A stretch of DNA of 64,000 nt from Gp13-AA77 sp035946735 (GTDB lineage Bacteria > Acidobacteriota > Terriglobia > UBA7540). The notes under the pieces were generated by a model that was given only the letters and a program-made list of their open reading frames with translations, made no database searches and had not been told where the DNA came from. The stretch's first letter is position 1, and the number at the start of each line of letters is the position of its first letter. Location: assembly GCA_035946735.1 (NCBI GenBank), contig DASYYZ010000131.1:3946-67945 (forward strand). Reading direction: 5' to 3'. Positions 54,679 through 61,392 of the stretch are shown piece after piece. Position numbers and translations under genes: made by a program.

Positions 54679-54776
54679 TTGGTTTCCTCCTTCGCCGGGA
54701 GCGGCTCAAGGGAGCCGGCTCCAGCGCTGCTGCTGACCGATCGCGACCCGTGCGCCTCTCTCGCAGCCCGCGCGGG

Positions 54777-55073
54777 TCAGGCCGTGACTGCGGCCGAGGG
54801 CCTCGTTTCTGGCACGAGCGCCACCAGGTCCGAAATGTCCCTTTTCTCCACGACGCGGGTCAGGCTGTCCACGACCTGTTGCACACTCTTCATACTCCTG
54901 GCGACGGTGTCGGGGATCGAGATGTTCATCTCGGCTTCAATGGCGAAGAGTATGTTGATCCCGTCCAGCGAGTCGATTCCCAGTTCCGCAAACGTTGAGT
55001 CCAGCCTCACGGCGCTGCGGTCCAGGTGTTGCTCCCGGGCGATGATGTCGATCACTGTCTCCTCGATGTTCAT
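54777..55073 (-). CDS. Acyl carrier protein
   Basis: 98 aa. The 4'-phosphopantetheine site is S35 in ELGIDSLDGINI. The four-helix ACP fold spans about 75 residues, with a 20-residue tail. A strong AAGGAGA site precedes the ATG. It is not next to fatty-acid synthesis genes but within a reductase-sulfotransferase-P450 cluster, so it is probably a dedicated carrier. No ACP synthase or ketosynthase is in the window. Confidence 0.9.
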   Translation of the reverse strand: MNIEETVIDIIAREQHLDRSAVRLDSTFAELGIDSLDGINILFAIEAEMNISIPDTVARSMKSVQQVVDSLTRVVEKRDISDLVALVPETRPSAAVTA

Positions 55074-55093
55074 GGCTTTCTCCTTTACGATTC

Positions 55094-55199
55094 GGAATTA
55101 CGGTGACGACCGCTTGCTGTAGCGCCGTCTGCGACCGGTTTTTCGCCGCTCATAGAGCGGCGACTACAGAGAATGACGCCGTATTTTGTAATCTTCATT
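55094..55199 (-). repeat. Copy 3 of the structured intergenic element (shortened)
   Basis: About 106 bp. It keeps the GTGACGACCGC left section, the TGTAGCGCC hairpin (here slightly decayed as GTAGCGCCGTCTGCGACCGG), the GCCGCTC-ATA-GAGCGGC hairpin, and the right end GTATTTTGTAATCTTCATT. The left terminal repeat is shortened. It lies 21 bases upstream of the ACP start, in the same orientation as copies 1 and 2. Confidence 0.8.
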
Positions 55200-55244
55200 A
55201 ATTCATCGAATGCGCCGGATGAGAGACGCTTGCCGGTAAACCTT

Positions 55245-56387
55245 TCAGGCGCTCGCCATGGCAGGTATTGGCGCTCCGCGCCACGACGGACCAGCCTTTG
55301 TTACGAACGCACCCTCTATCGCCTGCCGGTTCAGGTCGAACTCGGCCAGAGCCGCGAGTCCCGGGCTGCAGACGCCCACGAGTGCTGCCTGCTCCTGCGG
55401 CGGCAGCTTCTGCCACGACGAACGCACCGGCCGGACCATCGCCGCCGACCTTCGTACCCACTCCTCGTCCACAAGCTCGGGATCGATAAACCCGATCAGT
55501 TCCCGCAGGCAGGGCGCGGGATCTGCCAGAATGTCCTCGAAGCGCAGGGTCAACACCCGTTCCCGGGGTAGTTCGGCGAGGGCGTGCAGCCCGCGCTTGA
55601 TCTCGCCGGACCAATGAAGCCCGAAAAGGGCGGGCGGCGCGTCCATGTTGTGGAACGTGTCGACGTCGAAGTGCTCCGGCAGCAGACGGTAAAGATAGCC
55701 CGGCAGATCTTCGGTTCCAGCCCGGTTGTCGCAATCAAAGGGATCGTAGCCCAGGATCATCGTCATCATCGTGGCCGCCATCATCATGCGGAAGCCGGTG
55801 TGGCGGCTCATGGAGATAGCGCAGTCGCGCCCGTCACGAACAATGTGGACGAATCGCGCGTCCGGAAGGCTTTGCGCCAGCCTGGGCACGGCTCTCAGTG
55901 ATCCGCCCGAGCGCTCCACCCAGACTCTCTTCCGAAAGCGCCGCTCGAGCCACTCGAAGACCCGCCGGTACTGCACGACGGCGCGAGCGGAATCGAGGGT
56001 CATGACAAACTCGCGCAGTTCATCGAACAGCGCGTCGGGCTCAGCGGTGAGGTGTGGAAGCGTGGTCAGCAGAACGGCGGGGACGCCGCTCTCCCGGCTG
56101 AAACGCGAAGGTGGCGCGGGCCTGTAGAGGAACTCGTCCATCTCGATTCCGTGGCGAAGCATCACCGCCGACTTCGGGTGGCAGGAGCCGAGCACGGACC
56201 ACACCTGCGCGGCATTCACGGGAGTTTCTGGAAAGGCATGCGCAATCCGGCTTCCGAGGTCGGTCACCGCGACCAGAAACTCCGAAATGCTGAGTACGTC
56301 CCGGTGCCGGCGCAGCATGTTCGACAGCATCGTCGACCCACAGCGCCCGGTGCCGACAATGAATACGGGTTGAATTTGGCGTGTCAT
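55245..56387 (-). CDS. PAPS-dependent sulfotransferase
   Basis: 380 aa from the ATG at 56387, preceded by GGAGG at 6 bases. The 5'-phosphosulfate loop is GTGRCGSTML (residues 12-21), and the 3'-phosphate region is FVHIVRDGRDCAIS. A central helix-rich region follows, and an FEDILADP segment lies near residue 300. It transfers sulfate from PAPS to a hydroxyl or amine. The stop is 28 bases before the reductase gene end in transcription order, so it is the second gene of the cluster. The start at 56555 is rejected for lack of a ribosome site. Confidence 0.88.
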   Translation of the reverse strand: MTRQIQPVFIVGTGRCGSTMLSNMLRRHRDVLSISEFLVAVTDLGSRIAHAFPETPVNAAQVWSVLGSCHPKSAVMLRHGIEMDEFLYRPAPPSRFSRESGVPAVLLTTLPHLTAEPDALFDELREFVMTLDSARAVVQYRRVFEWLERRFRKRVWVERSGGSLRAVPRLAQSLPDARFVHIVRDGRDCAISMSRHTGFRMMMAATMMTMILGYDPFDCDNRAGTEDLPGYLYRLLPEHFDVDTFHNMDAPPALFGLHWSGEIKRGLHALAELPRERVLTLRFEDILADPAPCLRELIGFIDPELVDEEWVRRSAAMVRPVRSSWQKLPPQEQAALVGVCSPGLAALAEFDLNRQAIEGAFVTKAGPSWRGAPIPAMASA

Positions 56388-56415
56388 GGAAAGCCTCCAT
56401 CCCGATGCGATCAGA

Positions 56416-57543
56416 CTAGGCTGCCGCCGCGGTTGCGCTCGAGCCGCGCAGCACGCCGGCGTACCAGCGGATGTAGGAACCGAGCGTGCCCGGGTCCATC
56501 CGGTAACCGGCCTCGTTCTCGTGACCGAGGGCGGCGTCGCTGTTCCGCCGGTCAAAATGCTTGTTGCTGCGGAAATAGGAACGGTAAAAACCCAGGGCCT
56601 CGTCCAGCTTCCGGTCGAGCCAGGTAAACCGATTCGTATCGCGCACGAACACCGGCAGCTTCAAATCGAGTGCCTGGAAAATTGCGCCGGCCACCTCTCC
56701 GGCCGAGGGTGGCGTGGGATTGGTGATGTGGTAGACCTTCGCCCCGGCAGCCGACCGGCTGATCCGCACCATTTGGCGGGCTACCACGTCCACGGGAATC
56801 AAGTTCATGAGCGCGCCGCGGTCGACGATCACCTGGAAATCCGTCTGCTCGGCCAGCCCGTCCTGCAGGCGCCGCATGATCTGGGAAAGCCGCAGAACCC
56901 GTCGCATGAAGCCATAGAGGCCCGTAAAGCCAGAGGCCACGGCGTAGGTGCGGCTGTGCCCGATCACGATGCTCGGCCGGTAGATGCGGGTGGGCAGGCC
57001 GTGCTCCTCGTTCACCAGCATCTCGGCCTGAATCTTGCTGCTCTCGTAGTGATTGTTGGTTTCGTGGCCACGCGTGATCTCTTCGCTGATCAGGCCTGTC
57101 CGGCACCCGGCGACATAGGCCGTGCTGACGTAGTTGAAGTAGCGGTCGAGACGGCATTGCCGCGCGAGCGCGAGGGCGTTGCGCGTTCCCTCCACATTAG
57201 CCCTATAGATTTCGTCCGCGTAGCGGTCCTCGAAGCGTAACGAAGCAGCCACGTGCCAGAAGCTGGTCAAGCGCGGAAGGCGGAGCGCGTCAACTCCGCA
57301 GGCTTTTTCTTCGATATTTCCTTCGACGGCGTGGCAGCGCTCTTCGACGGCTCGATCCAGCGAGCGACCGTATCCCGCCGCCCGGGCAGAGCCCATCAGG
57401 GCGTTTCGCAGCCTCACGGAAGCCGACTCCTGCCCTGGCCGCACCAGGGCGTAGATGCGTGCGTTTTGTTGACCCAGAAGTTCAAGCACGAGGTTGGATC
57501 CTACAAATCCAGTCGCGCCGGTAACAAAGTGAGCAGCGTTCAC
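56416..57543 (-). CDS. Thioester-reductase-like NAD(P)-dependent extended SDR
   Basis: 375 aa. The nucleotide-binding motif FVTGATGFVGSNL is at residues 6-18, and the SDR catalytic pair is in HYESSKIQAE (YxxxK). It resembles the terminal reductase domains of peptide synthetases and the fatty-acyl-CoA reductases (FAR/NAD-binding_4). It could reduce an acyl-ACP thioester to aldehyde or alcohol. The GTG at 57543 lies 6 bases after GGGAGG, whereas the ATG at 57549 directly abuts that site, so the GTG is preferred. It heads the minus-strand cluster. Confidence 0.85.
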   Translation of the reverse strand: MNAAHFVTGATGFVGSNLVLELLGQQNARIYALVRPGQESASVRLRNALMGSARAAGYGRSLDRAVEERCHAVEGNIEEKACGVDALRLPRLTSFWHVAASLRFEDRYADEIYRANVEGTRNALALARQCRLDRYFNYVSTAYVAGCRTGLISEEITRGHETNNHYESSKIQAEMLVNEEHGLPTRIYRPSIVIGHSRTYAVASGFTGLYGFMRRVLRLSQIMRRLQDGLAEQTDFQVIVDRGALMNLIPVDVVARQMVRISRSAAGAKVYHITNPTPPSAGEVAGAIFQALDLKLPVFVRDTNRFTWLDRKLDEALGFYRSYFRSNKHFDRRNSDAALGHENEAGYRMDPGTLGSYIRWYAGVLRGSSATAAAA

Positions 57544-57891
57544 GGTCATCCTCCCTGGCTGGCGAGCAGCGCCGGGTTGTTTCTCGGCAGCGGTCTTGAG
57601 CCAGCCGTCCCCATCGGCTATGGCGACCTTCAATGTCCATCGCCTTACAACCTGATAAGCGACGTTTTGCGCCCGATTCCCTCACGTTGTCTTGATGGGG
57701 GTTCGGTAGACGTAACTCTTGGGGCCGACAGGGGTTCTGCCCATCGGTTCGGCGCCGCCGGTGACCGCACAGACGCTGCAGCGATCGGCTGGACTGCAAG
57801 AGCCGTTGGGCACTTCCATGGCCTATGGACGCTGACCCCGGAGCGATCTACACGAAGCAAGCACCCTGAGTTGCCCGCCGCGAAAGGCGTC
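57544..57891. other. Long divergent intergenic region (between the reductase and MarR genes)
   Basis: The 385-base gap between the reductase and MarR start codons holds no credible ORF. The MarR promoter lies at its right edge. No strong -35/-10 pair was found for the reductase cluster, which may use a different sigma factor or a non-consensus promoter. I see nothing else in it. Confidence 0.5.
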
Positions 57892-57920
57892 TTGACATCA
57901 GTCGTTGTAACGAATTATTG
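57892..57920 (+). promoter_or_regulatory. Predicted promoter and operator of the MarR gene
   Basis: A perfect TTGACA (57892-57897) precedes a palindrome CGTTGTAACG (57903-57912) within the spacer; the -10 region (about TTATTG at 57915-57920) is weak. The expected start point lies almost at the MarR ATG, so the transcript may be leaderless. The TTGTAACGA core recurs before the YceI gene. Confidence 0.5.
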
Positions 57921-57928
57921 TGACTTTG

Positions 57929-58393
57929 ATGGAGAAAACGAGCGAGTCGGACAACAAGCGACGGCGCACCGCCTGTCCTGAGGAGGCGGCATTTCTGGAC
58001 CTGCTGCGCACCGCAGACATACTGTCCCGCCGTCTGATCTCGGTGCTCAAGGCCGAGGACCTCTCGGCGACGCAGTACAACGTCCTGCGAATCCTGCGCG
58101 GCGCAGGCGAAGGACTCGCCTGTGGGGAAATCGCCAGCCGCATGATTACGCGCGACCCGGACGTTACCCGGCTGCTCGACCGTCTGGAGAAGCGCGGCCT
58201 GATCTCGCGATGCCGTGAAACCAAGGACCGGCGGACCGTGATGGCCCGCATCACCCGCGAAGGCTTAAAGCTGCTTGCGAAACTCGACGAACCGGTGCAG
58301 GCCGCCCATCGCAAACAATTAGGCCACCTGGGGCGGCAGCGCCTGCGGACCTTGGCGGAAGTGTTGCGCCTGGCGCGTAGGCAGGTGGCGTGA
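57929..58393 (+). CDS. MarR-family transcriptional regulator
   Basis: 154 aa with the winged helix-turn-helix LSATQYNVLRILRGAGEGLACGEIASRMITRDPDVTRLLDRLEKRGLISRCRETKDRRTV. No Cys in a redox-sensor position is obvious. A GTG at 57920 would add three residues; no ribosome site is seen for either. It precedes the YceI gene by 71 bases and shares an operator-like motif with it, so it very probably controls YceI and itself. Confidence 0.9.
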   Translation: MEKTSESDNKRRRTACPEEAAFLDLLRTADILSRRLISVLKAEDLSATQYNVLRILRGAGEGLACGEIASRMITRDPDVTRLLDRLEKRGLISRCRETKDRRTVMARITREGLKLLAKLDEPVQAAHRKQLGHLGRQRLRTLAEVLRLARRQVA

Positions 58394-58414
58394 TTTCTCG
58401 ACTGAAATATTTGT

Positions 58415-58436
58415 TGTAACGATTATCGGTGTAACG
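58415..58436 (+). promoter_or_regulatory. Double operator-like motif upstream of the YceI gene
   Basis: TGTAACG occurs twice, at 58415-58421 and 58430-58436 (15-base spacing), and the first copy lies in TTGTTGTAACGATTA, matching the MarR promoter region. No other candidate promoter box is clear. Confidence 0.5.
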
Positions 58437-58464
58437 CATCAAACGCTTGGAAAGGAGAACCGAC

Positions 58465-59022
58465 ATGAACGCACTGGCGACACCCCAAACTGCAACCACC
58501 ACCTGGAACATCGACCCGGTCCACTCCGTGGCCGAGTTCAAGGTGAAACACATGATGATCTCCAATGTGAAGGGACAATTCACACGTCTCAAAGGGTCTC
58601 TGGCTCTGGACGAGGCCGATTTGACCCAATCCCGTGCCGAGGCTTCGATCGAGGCGGCCTCCATCAACACGCGCGACGCCGATCGCGATGCGCATCTCAA
58701 GAGCCCCGACTTCTTCGATGTGGAGACGTTTCCGGCGCTGTCGTTCCAATCGACGCGCATCAACCGCCTCGCCGACGGAGAGTTGACCGTGGCCGGAGAC
58801 CTTACGATTCACGGCATCACCCGCAACGTGGCGTTTACGGTTGAGGGACCGACGCCGCCGGCCAAGGATCCTTGGGGGAATATCCGCGTGGGCCTGTCGG
58901 CGACCACGAAGATCAACCGCAAAGACTTCGGCCTCACCTGGAACACCGCGCTCAAGACTGGCGGCATTCTGGTCGGCGACGAGGTCACCATCACGCTCGA
59001 CGTCCAGTTCGTGAAGGCCTGA
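58465..59022 (+). CDS. YceI-family lipid-binding-type protein
   Basis: 185 aa from the ATG at 58465, with AAGGAGA eight bases upstream. The lipocalin-like YceI barrel shows WNIDPVHSVAEFKVKHMMISNVKGQF, HLKSPDFFDVETFPALSFQST and DLTIHGITRNVAFTVEG. No signal peptide is seen, so it may act in the cytoplasm. Family members bind isoprenoid or fatty-acid-like ligands. The MarR-YceI pair is common in bacteria. An upstream start at 58447 is not supported. Confidence 0.9.
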   Translation: MNALATPQTATTTWNIDPVHSVAEFKVKHMMISNVKGQFTRLKGSLALDEADLTQSRAEASIEAASINTRDADRDAHLKSPDFFDVETFPALSFQSTRINRLADGELTVAGDLTIHGITRNVAFTVEGPTPPAKDPWGNIRVGLSATTKINRKDFGLTWNTALKTGGILVGDEVTITLDVQFVKA

Positions 59023-59398
59023 ATAGTTCCGGCGCCCCTAGGGCGGCTCGACTGGACCGGGCTCGACTGGACCGGTGGCTGCGCGACAGTGTCAGCGCTC
59101 AGCCGCGCCGAAACGTCGGCATGCAGCGCATCTCCCGAAAGTTTGGCTTCGAACCTCTTTGGGTTAGGACCATACCACGGTGCGTGCGCGCATCTCTGGA
59201 CTGGTAGTTGGTCGTTTCGCGGGAAACTGAGGGTTTGCCAAGGATCAGCCGTCAGCGGAGCTAGGCATTAGCCTGGCTGACGGCCAAAAACGGATAGCGA
59301 GGACTTGGCGATCACCTGCGTTTGGGACGCAACGCTGGTTCGCGCTCCGCCGGCAGCGTGCGACGACTGGGCTGATGCGGACTGGCCGAAGGAGGAGG
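59023..59398. other. Intergenic region with a short tandem repeat and a hairpin
   Basis: 376 bases without a credible gene. A 16-base unit (CTCGACTGGACCGG) is repeated twice in tandem around 59046-59077. An inverted repeat GCCGTCAGC (59248-59256) / GCTGACGGC (59276-59284) encloses AGGC-ATTA-GCCT. No T-run follows, so it is not a typical terminator. Nothing else is seen. Confidence 0.5.
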
Positions 59399-59821
59399 CT
59401 ATTGGCCTCCTTGCTCCTTGATCAATTGCGCCACTCGTGAGTCCGTGCCCACAGGTTCGACGAAGAGGATTTGCCTCGGATTGAGGTACATCCTGTCAGG
59501 CTTGTGCAACTCCTGCCCTCGCCGGATGAGGCTGTTGGTCACTTGCTTGGTTTCGGGATTGGTCTGGCTGACCACGTAATAGACCTGAGTCAATTCCGGC
59601 GCCGAACTGCCATAACCCTGAAGTTTGCCGAAATAGACCGAGCCGTTGGTAAGAAGGACGGCCTGATACGGCGTCAAAAACTTGACCTCGGAGTTGTGCG
59701 ACCCGCGCATATGCTCGACGATCAGCATAATCCCCACGGCGATCAACACGAGCCCCGCGATCATCCACACAAGCCGAAAAAAGCCACCCCTCGGTTCATT
59801 CTCCACTGGACACCCATCCAA
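59399..59821 (-). CDS. Small single-span membrane protein of unknown function
   Basis: 140 aa. One hydrophobic segment (FRLVWMIAGLVLIAVGIMLIV) near the N-terminus is followed by a soluble, probably periplasmic domain with a YQAVLLTNGSVYFGKLQGYGSSAPELTQVYYV pattern. I do not recognise a named family, though the TNGxVYFGKL motif resembles that of small conserved hypothetical proteins. It converges on the YceI side and is divergent from the TPR gene at 59922. Confidence 0.65.
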   Translation of the reverse strand: MDGCPVENEPRGGFFRLVWMIAGLVLIAVGIMLIVEHMRGSHNSEVKFLTPYQAVLLTNGSVYFGKLQGYGSSAPELTQVYYVVSQTNPETKQVTNSLIRRGQELHKPDRMYLNPRQILFVEPVGTDSRVAQLIKEQGGQ

Positions 59822-59921
59822 AAGTAAGATTCACGCTTCGACCCGGCTCACCACCGGACAGTTTCCGGATCTCAGCCGTTAGTTGATACGTGGTAAACTC
59901 ATTATACGCGGCCAAGCCACG

Positions 59922-61391
59922 ATGACACATCGGCTGATTTTGCTTGCGACATTAGTTCTGTGGCAAGTCACGCCTGCTTATCGCGCCCGACAGCTCATCG
60001 CCGAGGGCGCAGGCCTGATCAGCCAAGGCCGCTTCACCGAAGCGGAAGCGAAATTCCGCGATGCCGTTCAGGCGAATCCCGCCGATATCGACGCCGTCGT
60101 CAACCTCGGCGTGGCTCTCTTCAGACAAGGAAAGTTTGGCGAGAGTATTCCATTTTTCCAGCAAGGCGCTTCGCAACGGCCTCAAGACCCGGCGGTCCAC
60201 AACGATCTTGCCCAGGCTTATATACGCACCGGGCGCCCCCACGATGCTGTGGTTGAGATGGCGCGAGCCTGCGATCTCGATCCTGGGAACGCGTCATATC
60301 ACCGGTACCTTGGCGACATGATGTCCGAGGCCGGCCAGCGAGAAGCCGCCGAAAAGCAGCTTCGATTAGCGCTCAAGCTTGATCCGAAAAGCGCCGACGC
60401 CAGCCTTTCACTGGCGCGCCTCTACATCAAAGAAGATCGTAAGAGCGATGCCGGCCGCCTTTATCACGCCTCGCTTGAACTCAATCCACGCCAGGTTGAC
60501 GCCCGCCGCGAACTCGGGGAGCTCTGCTCGACCGAGGGCAACTACAGGTCAGCGCAGACTGAGTTCCGCAGCGCCCTCGCGCTCGACCCGGGGAACGCCG
60601 TCCTGCACCAGGACCTAGGCAGCGCGCTGCTGAAAGCGGGCGAGCCCGAACCCGCAGCCTCCGAATTGCGGACCGCCATCCGGCTTGATCCGTCGCTCGG
60701 CCCGGCTCACCGTGACCTTGGCCTCGCGCTGCGCGATCAAGGCAACGTGGAAGGCGCCCTCCAAGCATTCCACCGGGCGGCAGAACTCCTGCCTGCTGAC
60801 AGCTCGGTTCATTACATGCTCAGCCAGACCTTGCGGCGCGCCGGCAAGGCCCAGGACGCAGCCGCTGAGGCAACGATTGCGGAGCAGCTCAGCCGCAAGG
60901 AAAAGCAGGCTCCGTTGATTGCCGCCTACGCCAATGAAGGCCTGTTCCTGATCGACAAAGGCCGTCCCCAAGAAGCTCTGGCAAAGATCAAACAGGCGCT
61001 AGACCTCGATCCCTCGAATCCGTCGACCCAGTTTGATTACGCCTTGGCGCTCCGCCACGCCGGCCGCTACGATGAATCGATCGTCGCCTGGCAGAAGGTC
61101 CTGCTGAAGCAGCCAGACCTGCCCGGGGCGTACTATCAGCTCGGATACGACTATTTTGAGAAGGGCCGCTATGCGGAAGCCGTAGCTTCCTTCACACGCG
61201 CCGCCCAGCTCTATCCCGGCAACGCCGACGTGCACAATGGATTGGGAGTGGCGCTCGAGCGCAGCGGCGACTCGCCGCATGCCGCCGAGCAGATTGAACT
61301 AGCGCAGAAACTCGCCCCCCGAAACCTGCAGTACCAGCGGAACCTCGATTGTATCCGGCGTCAGCTCGCCGGTTGCACGCTGCGACCCTGA
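59922..61391 (+). CDS. Secreted TPR-repeat protein
   Basis: 489 aa from the ATG at 59922, with an N-terminal hydrophobic segment (LILLATLVLWQV). About 13 TPR units follow, for example AVVNLGVALFRQGKFGESIPFFQQGA and GAYYQLGYDYFEKGRYAEAVASFTRAA. A TTG at 59883 would add 13 residues without a signal-like start. It converges on the long PEP-CTERM protein gene. It is similar in plan to the two TPR proteins at 20493 and 22075. Confidence 0.85.
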   Translation: MTHRLILLATLVLWQVTPAYRARQLIAEGAGLISQGRFTEAEAKFRDAVQANPADIDAVVNLGVALFRQGKFGESIPFFQQGASQRPQDPAVHNDLAQAYIRTGRPHDAVVEMARACDLDPGNASYHRYLGDMMSEAGQREAAEKQLRLALKLDPKSADASLSLARLYIKEDRKSDAGRLYHASLELNPRQVDARRELGELCSTEGNYRSAQTEFRSALALDPGNAVLHQDLGSALLKAGEPEPAASELRTAIRLDPSLGPAHRDLGLALRDQGNVEGALQAFHRAAELLPADSSVHYMLSQTLRRAGKAQDAAAEATIAEQLSRKEKQAPLIAAYANEGLFLIDKGRPQEALAKIKQALDLDPSNPSTQFDYALALRHAGRYDESIVAWQKVLLKQPDLPGAYYQLGYDYFEKGRYAEAVASFTRAAQLYPGNADVHNGLGVALERSGDSPHAAEQIELAQKLAPRNLQYQRNLDCIRRQLAGCTLRP

Positions 61392-61392
61392 T

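Noticed and set aside
59248..59284. Hairpin considered as a transcription terminator after YceI
   Set aside because: The run after the stem on the plus strand is A-rich, not T-rich, so it does not fit an intrinsic terminator.
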